Part shown: piece by piece, positions 24,921 through 33,675 of the stretch | Layout: every line of letters starts with the position of its first letter | How positions within the stretch are numbered: position 1 is the first letter of the stretch | From: Negativicutes bacterium | Lineage (GTDB): Bacteria > Bacillota > Negativicutes > Anaeromusales > Anaeromusaceae | Direction: 5' to 3' | Assembly: GCA_009929485.1 (NCBI GenBank) | Contig: SAAJ01000011.1 | Coordinates: 19,162-83,161, forward strand | Length of the DNA stretch: 64,000 nucleotides | Translations under genes and position numbers: made by a program | Notes under the pieces: model-generated | The model's input: the letters and a program-made list of their open reading frames with translations, nothing else | Database searches by the model: none | What the model was told of the DNA's origin: nothing

Positions 24921-26174
24921 TCAAAATCTATTTCCGCCTGCTTCTGAGAAGAAAATCGATTTGGCAGCAACGACAATGATGGCGTTCAACAGCCAGAACA
25001 GCATAGACAGCTGTATATTGAACAAAACATAGTCAGTCAAGCCGTTAAAAAATAAGCCGCCCAGCGCCGCCAGCAAGCCCAAACTCAGACCAGCCATCCA
25101 AGGATCCTTCGTTTCTTGCAGAATTTTTCTGGCCTTACGCCAGTGCCCATACATTACAGCCAGAAAGGCGAAAAAACCAGGCAGACCGATTTCCGCTGCG
25201 ATATTCAAATACATATTATGAGCATGAAAAATCTTAGTATGGCCATCATTAATAAAAAAGTCATATTCCGGATAAACCATCCAGTACGCTCCCCAGCCGA
25301 TGCCGGAAAAAGGATTGTCCTCAATCATGGCTACCGTGCTCTCCCATAAAGCAATACGCAAAGTAGAAGAAGTATCTGTTGGATTCAAAATAGAAGTCAA
25401 GCGCGCCAAAATGCTGTCCTGCGCCACCAGCAGGCCTAGCGGCAGCAAGCAGAAAATCCAAAAAATACGCCGATTATACAGCCAGCCGTAGATGCCGACA
25501 ACCGCCGCCACGCTCAACCAAGCGCCGCGCGAATACGTATAGACCAAACAAAGACCAAATAACGCCGTCAGAGCAAACAGCAGGCCCTTCTCCCTCCAGC
25601 TTCGAGGAGCAAACGCCATGCCGCTGGCTAACGCCATCATCATAACTAAATAGCCAGCCAAAAGATTGGGGTTTTCCAACGTTGAAAACACCCGCGTCTT
25701 AAGTTCCGGAAACTGCTCGCCATCCACCCATTGCGTCGCAGAAATGTCAAAACCAACAACATATTGATACAAACCATAGACAGTCACAAAAAACGCCGAA
25801 CAAAGCACAGCCCAGATGAGCTTGCGCAATTGTTCCGTCGAATCCAGATTGCAGACCACCAGATAGTACAGGAGCACATACCGGCCCATTAGATGCGTAT
25901 AATTGTAAAGACTAAACCCAGGATCCGGCGAGACCAAAATGGAAAGCGCCCCTAAAACAACGACAGCTCCCACCGCCCAATCCAGAAAAGTAATTTGCCA
26001 GCGACGGCCCTTGCGAAACCATAATGATTTCACGCCCCATCCCAGTGCACCGGTAATTAAAAACACACTTGCGACATCTAAAGAAAGCGGCAAAAAAAAG
26101 GCCACTGCGTAAATGCAGTGTTCAATCAAAAAAGCGAGCCGCCGTTCCCAACCGTTTTTAACCACTTCGTTCAT
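24921..26174 (-). CDS. O-antigen ligase family (WaaL/Wzy-like) membrane protein
   Basis: A 417-residue polytopic protein with about ten to eleven hydrophobic segments and a large extracytoplasmic loop. The region RIALWESTVAMIEDNPFSGI followed by GWGAYWMVYPEY, and the later HAHNMYLNIAAEIG, carry the Arg and His typical of Wzy_C/O-antigen ligases. Such enzymes attach or polymerise surface glycans at the membrane. Its presence fits a lipopolysaccharide-bearing Firmicute. It stands alone between a repeat region and the hydrogenase operon. The ATG has GGAGG upstream; the exact acceptor cannot be inferred. Confidence 0.85.
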   Translation of the reverse strand: MNEVVKNGWERRLAFLIEHCIYAVAFFLPLSLDVASVFLITGALGWGVKSLWFRKGRRWQITFLDWAVGAVVVLGALSILVSPDPGFSLYNYTHLMGRYVLLYYLVVCNLDSTEQLRKLIWAVLCSAFFVTVYGLYQYVVGFDISATQWVDGEQFPELKTRVFSTLENPNLLAGYLVMMMALASGMAFAPRSWREKGLLFALTALFGLCLVYTYSRGAWLSVAAVVGIYGWLYNRRIFWIFCLLPLGLLVAQDSILARLTSILNPTDTSSTLRIALWESTVAMIEDNPFSGIGWGAYWMVYPEYDFFINDGHTKIFHAHNMYLNIAAEIGLPGFFAFLAVMYGHWRKARKILQETKDPWMAGLSLGLLAALGGLFFNGLTDYVLFNIQLSMLFWLLNAIIVVAAKSIFFSEAGGNRF

Positions 26175-26250
26175 ATACATCCTCCGCATCCTAGTTCTTC
26201 ACCAATTATAGCCTGTCCCTGCTGCGGATACAAGAAAAGAAAACTCGGCA

Positions 26251-26320
26251 GGAACGGAAACGCAGAGTAATTGATGAAGCAGATGAAAGCCAGAGAAGGT
26301 CCAGAGAGAGTGGATTAAAG
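26251..26320. repeat. CAGAG-rich repeat, copy 1 (diverged)
   Basis: The sequence begins GGAACGGAAACGCAGAGTAA and includes GAAAGCCAGAGAAGGTCC and AGAGAGAG. It matches, with changes, the copies at 28451 and 33333. It directly precedes hairpin element A, as copy 3 precedes element B. It has no coding potential. Confidence 0.7.
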
Positions 26321-26344
26321 TGAGTAAAACGAGGAAACGAACAA

Positions 26345-26530
26345 GGCTATGGAGGCCGTGATTGTATTTGAGACTTTTATTGGAGCAAGACGGTCCGCCG
26401 GACGAAAAAGCAGGGTAAGACGGATGACAGTTTCGCCTGTTTGAGCGCAGCGAGTTAAGAAACTGCCGCCTTAGCCTGCTTTTCCGAGGCGCGCGCAAAT
26501 CTTGTCTCAAATACAATTATGCCGCCGTTT
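26345..26530. repeat. Large hairpin repeat element A
   Basis: The ends ATTGTATTTGAGAC (26361) and GTCTCAAATACAAT (26504-26517) are a perfect 14-bp inverted repeat, extended outward by imperfect pairing. Inside, AAAAGCAGG pairs with CCTGCTTTT and CAGTTTC with GAAACTG, leaving an apical loop TGTTTGAGCGCAGCGAGTT. Element B at 33421 has the same plan with different but compensating stems. Orientation is set arbitrarily. Confidence 0.8.
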
Positions 26531-26606
26531 AGATAGAAGCTCCCAATCCTTGATAACTCTAGGTTTTTCAGCTGTAAAAACTTATAACTTCTAGTATAGG
26601 TACAAA

Positions 26607-26635
26607 AAAAGCATCCCTTATGCAGGAATGCTTTT
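26607..26635 (-). terminator. Intrinsic terminator after the 26640-27020 gene
   Basis: Minus-strand AAAAGCATTCC pairs with GGGATGCTTTT (one G-U wobble) around a six- to seven-base loop and is followed by TTTTGT. It starts five bases behind the gene's stop. Confidence 0.8.
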
Positions 26636-26639
26636 CTCT

Positions 26640-27020
26640 CTATATTTTATGCCACGGCGCAAAGGCCTGCTGTAATTCCAGTACGTCAAACTTGAACTCC
26701 CGCCGCATCCAAACATCTTCAGGCAACTGCTGGCTGACCTGGTGCGACAACTCACCCAAGGCTTCGCGAATGGTCGGCGGATGCGCCTCGCACCTAAACG
26801 ACGCATGATCCTGCCAAAGCTGCTGCTGGTGAAACCAAGAGCGCGCCTGCAATTGATTAGAAGCCTGCCCCCGCAGAATTTCAAGAGTAATGACAGGACT
26901 GGATCCCGGCATTGGCGCCTCCGTTAAGGGTTCCACCATCCCCTTGGTTCCATGATAACGCCACATACCTTCCGGCAAGGCGTTTTGAAAAAAACGCTGA
27001 GCAAACTCTTCAATTCGCAT
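26640..27020 (-). CDS. Uncharacterised 126-residue protein
   Basis: I do not recognise the family. The protein begins MRIEEFAQRFFQNALPEGMW and is soluble in character, with no membrane helix, signal peptide or Cys motif. It is rich in aromatic and Gln residues, with an amphipathic C-terminal half (IREALGELSHQVSQQLPEDV). The ATG has AAGGAGG seven bases upstream, and a terminator follows immediately, so it is a real monocistronic gene or the last of a short transcript after folC. Confidence 0.7.
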   Translation of the reverse strand: MRIEEFAQRFFQNALPEGMWRYHGTKGMVEPLTEAPMPGSSPVITLEILRGQASNQLQARSWFHQQQLWQDHASFRCEAHPPTIREALGELSHQVSQQLPEDVWMRREFKFDVLELQQAFAPWHKI

Positions 27021-27122
27021 GACCATTCCTCCTTGTCACTTTCCGTAGACAACTTTACCAAATTTAAACAAAGAGGTAAACATGCATAGTGTAAATATTT
27101 TGTATTCTTTCTCGGTTTGTAA

Positions 27123-28418
27123 TTATTTGTTTTGCAGTTTTTGCAGTAAAAGAGGCCTCACTGCGCCTAATAAATATAACGAACCGGCTACACAAGCCAC
27201 TTTCCGAGGCTCTTGCTCCGCTAATTCCAGCAATCGGTTTACACCTTCTTCCCAGTCAGGTACCGCTTCCACTTGGTGCGGCGGAAAATGGCTTGCTAAA
27301 TCACCCGCTTCTGCGGCGCGTTCCGAAAGCGGCCTCACTGCAATAACCCGGTCCTGCTCCCGCACCAAAAGGCCGGTAATACCTTCAATATCCTTATCCT
27401 TTAAAATCCCCAGCAAAAACAGTACCTCTCGCCCTGGAAACACTTGATCCAGCGTGCGCCGCAGCACCGCAGCGCCAGCCGGATTATGCGCTCCGTCAAT
27501 CACCAACGGCGGTTGGGTGCGCAACACTTCAAAGCGCCCCGGCCAGCAAGCCTTTGCCAAACCGCGGGCAACAGCTTCCTGATTCACTGCGGTTTCCCTT
27601 ACTGTTAACGCCGCCATCACCGCCAACGAAGCATTGTAGACTTGATGTTCTCCCACAAGGCGCGCCTGCAAAGGCCAACTAGATCCGTTAGGCTGCTGCA
27701 GCATCCAGGCAATTCCGGTTAAAGACACCGACTGCATCTGAGCCTGCCATTCTTCGCCGAGCACTTGCACTACCGCGCCGCAATCAGCTGCCCGCTGCCG
27801 GATAACCTCGAGCGCCTCCCCTTGCGCCGCCGTCAGCACGCGAGAGTTTTTCTTGATAATGCCCGCCTTGTGTTCAGCAATTTTTCGTACCGTAGATCCG
27901 CAGCGATCCTCATGCTCCAGCGTCACATTCGTAATTACCGCCACACGACTTTCAATGACATTCGTGGAATCCAGACTCCCGCCCAAACCCACTTCAATTA
28001 CTGCATAGTCCACTTTCATGGCCGCAAACATGACAAATGCGGCTGCCGTCAGCACCTCAAACTGTGTCGGATGCTCCAAGCCGTCCCGCTCCATCTCTCG
28101 CGCCGCCGCAGCGGTTTGCTCAATGGCGTGGGCAAACACAGCCTCTTCCACTTCCAAGCCGTCAATGCGCATGCGCTCTGTATAACGCTCCAAATGCGGC
28201 GACGTATACATGCCAGTACGAAACCCGGCTTCTTGCAAAATAGCCGCTAAGCAAGCCGTCGTAGAGCCTTTGCCATTCGTACCGGTTATATGAATGGTCG
28301 GATATTTTCTTTCTGGATGCCCCAAGCGAATTACCAGCTCTTGCATCCGCTCCAAGCCCAGGCGAATGCCAAAACGCGACAAACCTTCTAAGTATGCAAT
28401 CGACTCTTGATAGGTCAT
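27123..28418 (-). CDS. folC: Bifunctional folylpolyglutamate synthase/dihydrofolate synthase
   Basis: A 431-residue Mur-ligase-type enzyme. ITGTNGKGSTTACLAAIL is the P-loop, and GLGGSLDSTNV and VTLEHEDRCGSTVRKIAEHK form the folate/Mg site. VIDGAHNPAGAAVL lies in the C-terminal ligase domain. It adds glutamate to dihydropteroate or to folates, supplying tetrahydrofolate cofactors for the one-carbon enzymes encoded at 35950-38505. The ATG has GAAAGGAGG upstream. It lies downstream of valS on the same strand, separated by a terminator and a repeat. Confidence 0.95.
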   Translation of the reverse strand: MTYQESIAYLEGLSRFGIRLGLERMQELVIRLGHPERKYPTIHITGTNGKGSTTACLAAILQEAGFRTGMYTSPHLERYTERMRIDGLEVEEAVFAHAIEQTAAAAREMERDGLEHPTQFEVLTAAAFVMFAAMKVDYAVIEVGLGGSLDSTNVIESRVAVITNVTLEHEDRCGSTVRKIAEHKAGIIKKNSRVLTAAQGEALEVIRQRAADCGAVVQVLGEEWQAQMQSVSLTGIAWMLQQPNGSSWPLQARLVGEHQVYNASLAVMAALTVRETAVNQEAVARGLAKACWPGRFEVLRTQPPLVIDGAHNPAGAAVLRRTLDQVFPGREVLFLLGILKDKDIEGITGLLVREQDRVIAVRPLSERAAEAGDLASHFPPHQVEAVPDWEEGVNRLLELAEQEPRKVACVAGSLYLLGAVRPLLLQKLQNK

Positions 28419-28450
28419 CGAAAAACCTCCTTTCAAAAAACCGAGTTAAA

Positions 28451-28498
28451 GAAACACGGAACACAGAGTAACTGAGGAAAACAGAGAGAACAGTGGAA
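28451..28498. repeat. CAGAG-rich repeat, copy 2
   Basis: GAAACACGGAACACAGAGTA is followed by ACTGAGGAAAACAGAGAGAA in the folC-valS spacer. It matches copy 3 (33333) over the ACACAGAGTAAC core. No large hairpin element follows this copy. Confidence 0.7.
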
Positions 28499-28551
28499 AA
28501 AGCTATTGGGATGCGAGATTCGAATAAAGCAATGCTTTCCCTTAAAAATAA

Positions 28552-28580
28552 CGCCGCTGCCACCAGAGGGGGCAGCGGCG
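28552..28580 (-). terminator. Intrinsic terminator of valS
   Basis: A CGCCGCTGCC stem with its perfect complement and a nine-base loop, followed by TTATTTTTAA on the minus strand. It is 20 bases behind the valS stop. Confidence 0.85.
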
Positions 28581-28599
28581 CATTGTACAGCTCCGCAGG

Positions 28600-31254
28600 T
28601 TACAACGTTGCTAAATATTCCATGCGCTCGCGGATTGCGCCTAATTTATCCTCGCATTCTTGGGCTTTAGCGCGTTCTTTTTCAACAACCGCCGCCGGCG
28701 CTTTAGCCATAAAGCCTTCATTGCCGAGCTTGCCAGTAATCCGTGCCAGTTCCTTGGTCAGAGACTCGCGTTCTTTAGAAAGGCGGGCCGTTTCTTTTTC
28801 TACGTCAATCAAGCCCTTAAGCGGCAAATATACTTCCAGCCCAGCTACAACTGTCGCCATAGCGTTTTCCGGTTTTTCCGCCCCCACTACCGGCAAAGTC
28901 ACAGGCTCTGCCGCCGCCAATTGACGGAAATAACCTTCGTTTTGCTGCAGCACGCTGCGCACTTCTTCGCTGCCGGCCTGCAAAATCACTTCACTGCGCC
29001 GTCCCGGGGGAACATTCATTTCCGCCCGCATATTGCGAATGCCTTTAACAGCTTCCATGATCAGGTTCATCTGTGCTTCTGCCGCAGCTTCACTCCGTCC
29101 CGCCTGCGAAGAAGGCCACGAGGCTTTCATGATGCTGCTACCTTCATGCGGCAGATGCTGCCAGATCTCTTCGGTAATAAAAGGCATGAAAGGATGCAAC
29201 AGGCGCATGGTTCCTTCCAAAACCTCCCACAGCACATACTGAGCCACCGCGCGCTGCGATGCTTCCTCTTTGTTGTACAAACGCGGTTTGGCCATTTCAA
29301 TGTACCAGTCGCAGTATTCGCCCCACAGAAACTCATAGACCAACCGAGCGGCCTCGCCCAGTTCAAATCGGCCCAGGTTCTCGGTCACAGCTTTAGCCAC
29401 ATTGTCATAGCGGCTGAGAATCCAGCGATCCGCCAAGGTCAGCTGCTCTGGCTGCGGCGCTTGGCCGGTAAAGCCTTCCAGGTTCATCAGCACAAAGCGG
29501 GAAGCATTCCAAATTTTATTGGCGAAGTTACGGCTGGCTTCCACGCGCTCCCAATAAAAACGCATATCATTGCCAGGCGTGTTGCCTGTAATCAGCATGA
29601 AGCGCAAGGTATCGGCGCCGTATTTTTCCACAACTTCCAAAGGGTCAATGCCATTCCCCAGAGACTTGGACATCTTCCTCCCCTGACTGTCACGCACCAA
29701 ACCATGAATGAAGACATGACGGAAAGGAATTTCCTGTTTGAATTCCAGCCCCATCATAATCATCCGCGCTACCCAGAAGAAAATGATGTCATAGCCTGTT
29801 ACCAGCACGCTTGTTGGATAAAACTGCCGCAATTCGGCCGTATTTTCAGGCCACCCCATCGTAGAAAAAGGCCAAAGAGCCGAGCTGAACCAAGTATCCA
29901 GCACGTCCGAGTCCTGCTCCACAGCGCCGCCGCAATGCGGGCAAACCGTCAGATCCTCGCGGGAAACAATCGTTTTACCGCAGCTTTCGCAGTACCAGGC
30001 GGGAATGCGATGCCCCCACCAAATCTGCCGAGAAATACACCAGTCGCGGATATTTTCCAGCCAGTTCAAATACGTACGACTGAACCGCTCCGGCACAAAT
30101 TGCACCTGTCCGTTCCGCACCACTTCCATCGCCGGTTTCGCCAGAGGTTCCATTTTAACAAACCACTGTTTAGACACCAGCGGCTCCACAACGGTGCCGC
30201 AGCGCTGGCAATGCCCCACCGCATGAGGATGGCTTTCTACCTTAACCAAAACTCCCATCGCTTCCAAGTCCACCAAGAGCGCTTTACGGCACTCATAGCG
30301 ATCCTGTCCGGCGTATTTGCCAGCCTCGTCGGTCATATTGCCTTCCGGGCCAATGACCACCACCTGCTCTAAATTGTGACGCTGACCCATCTCAAAATCG
30401 TTAGGATCATGGGCCGGCGTAATTTTTACAGCCCCCGTACCAAAAGAAGGATCGACATAGTCGTCCGCCAAAAGCGGAATGCGACGATTCACCACAGGCA
30501 GAAGCAAAGTCTTGCCAATTAAATCCTGGTAACGCGCATCGTCCGGATGCACCGCCACTGCCGTATCGCCCAGCATGGTTTCAGGACGCGTCGTGGCAAT
30601 GATCACGTAACGGCCGGCTTCGCCTTCCACTTCATAGCGCAGATGGTACAAATGGCCTTCTTTTTCTTCATGTTCTACTTCAATATCGCTCAACGCCGTG
30701 TGACAGCGCACACACCAATTGGTAATGCGGTGTCCCTGATAAATCAGCCCTTTTTCGTATAGAGAAACAAAGACCTCCCGTACAGCCTGAGAACAGCCTT
30801 CATCCATCGTAAAGCGTTCCCGCTCCCAGTCGCAGGAAGCGCCCAAGCTGCGCAGCTGCCTGGTAATGCGGTCGCCATACTGCTTTTTCCATTCCCAAAC
30901 GCGTTCGATAAAGGCGTCGCGCCCTAAATCATAACGGCTTTTGCCTTCTTCTTTTTTCAGCATCTCTTCCACTTTAATTTGCGTAGCAATGCCTGCATGA
31001 TCGGTGCCGGGCATCCACAGGGTATCGTCGCCGCGCATTCTATGCCAGCGAATCAAAATATCCTGCAGCGTATTATCAAGAGCATGCCCCATATGCAGCT
31101 GTCCTGTTACATTCGGCGGCGGAATTACAATACTAAAAGCATCTTTCTGCTCATCTGTTTCTGCGTGAAAGCAGCCTTCTTTTTCCCAGGCTGCGTACCA
31201 TTTTTCCTCAACACCTTTGGGATCGTACACACTAGATAAGTTTTGTTCTGTCAT
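28600..31254 (-). CDS. valS: Valyl-tRNA synthetase
   Basis: An 884-residue class I synthetase. [20 protein letters not shown] carries the HIGH-type motif (HMGH), and [20 protein letters not shown] is the KMSKS loop. The editing (CP1) domain between them has [17 protein letters not shown], and CPHCGG-type zinc residues occur near the middle. The C-terminal region is a coiled coil rich in Glu/Lys, typical of ValRS. It charges tRNA-Val. The start [12 protein letters not shown] follows AAAGGGG. A T-box leader precedes it, so expression should rise when tRNA-Val is uncharged. Confidence 0.97.
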   Translation of the reverse strand: MTEQNLSSVYDPKGVEEKWYAAWEKEGCFHAETDEQKDAFSIVIPPPNVTGQLHMGHALDNTLQDILIRWHRMRGDDTLWMPGTDHAGIATQIKVEEMLKKEEGKSRYDLGRDAFIERVWEWKKQYGDRITRQLRSLGASCDWERERFTMDEGCSQAVREVFVSLYEKGLIYQGHRITNWCVRCHTALSDIEVEHEEKEGHLYHLRYEVEGEAGRYVIIATTRPETMLGDTAVAVHPDDARYQDLIGKTLLLPVVNRRIPLLADDYVDPSFGTGAVKITPAHDPNDFEMGQRHNLEQVVVIGPEGNMTDEAGKYAGQDRYECRKALLVDLEAMGVLVKVESHPHAVGHCQRCGTVVEPLVSKQWFVKMEPLAKPAMEVVRNGQVQFVPERFSRTYLNWLENIRDWCISRQIWWGHRIPAWYCESCGKTIVSREDLTVCPHCGGAVEQDSDVLDTWFSSALWPFSTMGWPENTAELRQFYPTSVLVTGYDIIFFWVARMIMMGLEFKQEIPFRHVFIHGLVRDSQGRKMSKSLGNGIDPLEVVEKYGADTLRFMLITGNTPGNDMRFYWERVEASRNFANKIWNASRFVLMNLEGFTGQAPQPEQLTLADRWILSRYDNVAKAVTENLGRFELGEAARLVYEFLWGEYCDWYIEMAKPRLYNKEEASQRAVAQYVLWEVLEGTMRLLHPFMPFITEEIWQHLPHEGSSIMKASWPSSQAGRSEAAAEAQMNLIMEAVKGIRNMRAEMNVPPGRRSEVILQAGSEEVRSVLQQNEGYFRQLAAAEPVTLPVVGAEKPENAMATVVAGLEVYLPLKGLIDVEKETARLSKERESLTKELARITGKLGNEGFMAKAPAAVVEKERAKAQECEDKLGAIRERMEYLATL

Positions 31255-31264
31255 GCCTGTTCCC

Positions 31265-31523
31265 CTTTCAATAATAAAAGGCCTTTTCATCCTTTTTGTA
31301 AGGACGAAAAAGCCTCATTTCGCGGTACCACCTTGCTTCTCCGGGTCGCCCCGGACTCTAACGGCTGTAACATAGCCGCCGACGGCTGCGCCTACTATTG
31401 GGTTCAGCGCAGCAGCTCCGGGAGGACCTTCAACCATCGTTTCCGTAAGACCTCACAGCCAAGGGCCTTTTCTCTGACCGCAATCCGACGCCTACTCTTC
31501 CCATCTTCACTTTCTATGCAATT
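31265..31523 (-). promoter_or_regulatory. T-box leader of valS
   Basis: The conserved T-box AAGGTGGTACCGCG lies at 31321-31334 on the minus strand, followed by a terminator hairpin before valS. The upstream part folds into several stems (for example GCTGCGC...GCGCAGC), and the 5' region has GGGAAGAGTAGG. A GUC valine codon at 31425-31427, on the 3' side of the first stem (GGTCCTCCC), is the tentative specifier. Binding of uncharged tRNA-Val would favour the antiterminator. Confidence 0.93.
31279..31315 (-). terminator. Terminator hairpin of the valS T-box
   Basis: Minus-strand AGGCTTTTTCGTCC pairs with AGGATGAAAAGGCCT around TTACAAAA and is followed by TTTATTATT. It is mutually exclusive with the antiterminator formed by the T-box. 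Confidence 0.85.
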
Positions 31524-31529
31524 ATTTTT

Positions 31530-31558
31530 ATCATACCTGCTTGCCCAATCCTTGTCAA
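31530..31558 (-). promoter_or_regulatory. Promoter of the valS T-box transcript
   Basis: TTGACA (31553-31558) and TATGAT (31530-31535), spacer 17. Transcription would begin near 31523, just ahead of the T-box stems. Confidence 0.85.
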
Positions 31559-31575
31559 CACCACTTTGTTGACAA
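31552..31575. promoter_or_regulatory. Inverted repeat between divergent valS and ilvD promoters
   Basis: TTGTCAAC and GTTGACAA, eight-base arms with an eight-base spacer, cover the valS -35. It could be a binding site for a regulator of branched-chain amino acid genes. The symmetry is partly forced by the -35 sequence, so the case is moderate. Confidence 0.4.
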
Positions 31576-31596
31576 CAACGTTCCGACTTTTCAATC

Positions 31597-31625
31597 TTGC
31601 ATTATGTATTTTTCCAGTGTATGAT
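31597..31625 (+). promoter_or_regulatory. Promoter of ilvD
   Basis: TTGCAT (31597-31602) and TATGAT (31620-31625), spacer 17. The expected start of transcription near 31632 excludes coding starts upstream of it and fits the TTG start at 31669. Confidence 0.75.
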
Positions 31626-31668
31626 CTTAACAAATACACCTCACATGAGGAAAAGGAGTGAGCTTTTC

Positions 31669-33321
31669 TTGCGCAGTGATATTGTAAAAAAAGGTTCCAC
31701 CCGTGCCGCCCATCGTACCCTCTTCTATGCTATGGGCTATGGTCCTGAGGAGTTGAAGAAGCCCCTCATTGGTATTGTCAATTCCTTTAATGAAATCATT
31801 CCCGGCCACATACATTTGCGTGAAATTGCCGAAGCCGCTAAGCAGGGCGTTTTAGCCGCCGGCGGCACTCCCATGGAATTTCCAGCCATCGGCATCTGCG
31901 ACGGCATCGCGATGGGCCATGACGGCATGAAATTTCCCTTGGCTAGCCGCGAGCTCATTGCCGACTCCATTGAATCGGTGGCAACAGCCCATGGTTTTGA
32001 TGGCCTAGTACTCATCCCTAACTGTGACAAAATTGTTCCGGGCATGCTCATGGCCGCCGCCCGCTTGAACATTCCTTCGGTTGTCGTCAGCGGCGGACCT
32101 ATGCTGGCAGGCCGCCATCAAGGCAAGGACATTAGCGTCAGCAATCTCTTTGAGGCTGCCGGCCGTTTTGAAGCAGGCAAAATTTCTGCGGAAGAGCTGG
32201 AAGAGCTCGAAGCCTCCGGCTGTCCCGGTTGCGGTTCCTGTGCGGGCCTCTTCACTGCCAACAGCATGAACTGCCTGACCGAGGTTCTTGGCATGGGACT
32301 CCCCGGCAACGGCACCATCCCGGCCGTCTATAACGGCCAACGACGCCTGCTGGCCAAAAGAGCCGGTAAAATCATCTTGGATTTGGTGGCCAACGACATC
32401 AAACCGCGCGATATCTTAACGCCCGCCGCCTTCCACAACGCCATCGCCGTCGACATGGGCATCGGCGGCTCTTCCAACACCGTACTTCATTTACTGGCTA
32501 TCGCCCATGAAGCTGGTGTTGCCTTGGCGCCGGAAACCTTCGACCAAATCAGCGCCAAAACTCCGTATATTGCCAAGCTCAGTCCTGCCGGGAGCCATCA
32601 TCTGCAGGATCTGAATGAGGCCGGCGGCATCAACGCCGTCATTAAAGAGCTGGCGAAAAAGAAGGTCATTGATTTGACCGTCCGCACCGTCGACGGCACC
32701 ATGGGCGAACGTGTAGCCCAGGCCGCTATCTTACGACCTGATGTCATTCGTACAGTAGAAGACCCGTACATGAATAAAGGCGGCATCGCCATCCTTAAAG
32801 GAAATTTAGCGCCTGATACTGCGGTAGTCAAAGAAAGCGCCGTGGCGCCGGATATGCTGAACTTCACTGGCCCAGCCAAATGCTTTGACTCCGAAGAAGA
32901 CGCTATCGACGCCATTATCGCCAAAAAAGTGCAGAATGGCGACATCGTTGTCATCCGCTACGAAGGCCCCAAAGGCGGCCCGGGCATGCGAGAAATGCTC
33001 AATCCCACCGCCGTTATCGCCGGCATGGGGCTCAAGGTGGCCCTCTTGACGGACGGCCGTTTCAGCGGCGCGACCCGCGGCGCCTGCATCGGCCACATTT
33101 CTCCGGAAGCCCGCGATGGCGGCCCCTTGGCCTTTGTCCAAGACGGTGATACCATCGAAATTGATATCCCCGGCCGTAAGCTCAATGTGGCGCTTAGCGA
33201 TGAAGAAATGGCCAAGCGTAAAGCCGCCTGGCAGCCGCCAGCTCCTAAAGTGGACAAAGGCTACCTGGTCCGCTACGCCCGTATGGTCACCTCGGCCAAC
33301 AGCGGCGCGGTGCTGAAATAA
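31669..33321 (+). CDS. ilvD: Dihydroxy-acid dehydratase
   Basis: About 550 residues of the IlvD/Edd family. The start [20 protein letters not shown] is typical of IlvD. Cluster ligands are seen in [13 protein letters not shown] and [20 protein letters not shown], and the C-terminal [20 protein letters not shown] is the family signature. It dehydrates 2,3-dihydroxy acids in valine, isoleucine and pantothenate synthesis using an oxygen-sensitive Fe-S cluster. A TTG start is chosen: AAAAGGAG lies ten bases upstream, whereas an ATG at 31645 precedes that site. It is divergent from valS and stands alone. Confidence 0.95.
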   Translation: MRSDIVKKGSTRAAHRTLFYAMGYGPEELKKPLIGIVNSFNEIIPGHIHLREIAEAAKQGVLAAGGTPMEFPAIGICDGIAMGHDGMKFPLASRELIADSIESVATAHGFDGLVLIPNCDKIVPGMLMAAARLNIPSVVVSGGPMLAGRHQGKDISVSNLFEAAGRFEAGKISAEELEELEASGCPGCGSCAGLFTANSMNCLTEVLGMGLPGNGTIPAVYNGQRRLLAKRAGKIILDLVANDIKPRDILTPAAFHNAIAVDMGIGGSSNTVLHLLAIAHEAGVALAPETFDQISAKTPYIAKLSPAGSHHLQDLNEAGGINAVIKELAKKKVIDLTVRTVDGTMGERVAQAAILRPDVIRTVEDPYMNKGGIAILKGNLAPDTAVVKESAVAPDMLNFTGPAKCFDSEEDAIDAIIAKKVQNGDIVVIRYEGPKGGPGMREMLNPTAVIAGMGLKVALLTDGRFSGATRGACIGHISPEARDGGPLAFVQDGDTIEIDIPGRKLNVALSDEEMAKRKAAWQPPAPKVDKGYLVRYARMVTSANSGAVLK

Positions 33322-33332
33322 GAGTAGAAACA

Positions 33333-33382
33333 GGAACGGAACACAGAGTAACAGAGAAAAGCCAGAGGAACCAGAGAGAAGA
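33333..33382. repeat. CAGAG-rich repeat, copy 3
   Basis: GGAACGGAACACAGAGTAAC, then AGAGAAAAGCCAGAGGAACC and AGAGAGAAG. This is the cleanest of the three copies. It lies between ilvD and hairpin element B, repeating the order leader-then-hairpin seen at 26251-26530. Confidence 0.75.
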
Positions 33383-33420
33383 TGTAAATTCCCGCATGGA
33401 TACATGTAAGATACACTAGC

Positions 33421-33610
33421 AAGTTGCGGCAGCAGCCGTTGTTTTTGCGACTTTTTTGGAGCAAGGCGGTCCTCAGGACGCTAAAATGGAAGGCGACGGA
33501 GAAAAGTTCCGTATGTCTGAGCGCCAGCGAGTTCGCGGAACTTCCGTTGCCGCCCATTTTGGCGAGGCTTGCGGAAATCTTGTCGCAAAAACATGGCGAC
33601 TGCCATACTA
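33421..33610. repeat. Large hairpin repeat element B
   Basis: The ends TGTTTTTGCGAC (33440) and GTCGCAAAAACA (33582-33593) pair perfectly, with imperfect extension outward (GCGGCAGCAGCCG with GGCGACTGCC). Inner stems are AAAATGG with CCATTTT and AGTTCCG with CGGAACT; the apical loop TGTCTGAGCGCCAGCGAGTT matches element A. The stems differ in sequence from A but keep pairing. Confidence 0.8.
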
Positions 33611-33621
33611 AACTGCAACAT

Positions 33622-33664
33622 AAAACACCATTGGCTGACCGCAAGGTCCTCCAATGGTGTTTTT
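33622..33664. terminator. Bidirectional terminator between ilvD and nfnB
   Basis: AAAACACCATTGG pairs with CCAATGGTGTTTT, with an inner GACC/GGTC stem; T-tracts lie on both sides. It serves ilvD (plus) and nfnB (minus), which converge here. Confidence 0.85.
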
Positions 33665-33675
33665 GTTTGACTATA

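Larger units (their letters stand above)
26175..26606. other. Gene-free repeat region upstream of the O-antigen ligase
   Basis: No gene is supported in these 430 bases. They hold a CAGAG-type repeat leader and hairpin element A, each listed separately. A minus-strand reading frame of about 105 codons (26199-26516) is a by-product of the hairpin and has no recognisable protein character. Confidence 0.7.

Noticed and set aside
26199..26516. Minus-strand frame of about 105 codons in the repeat region
   Set aside because: It coincides with hairpin element A and the CAGAG repeat and has low-complexity composition; the DNA structure explains the open frame.
28660..30372. Plus-strand open frame of 570 codons opposite valS
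   Set aside because: It arises from the G+C-rich third positions of valS. The sequence is Arg/His-rich with no domain, and valS motifs are unambiguous on the other strand.
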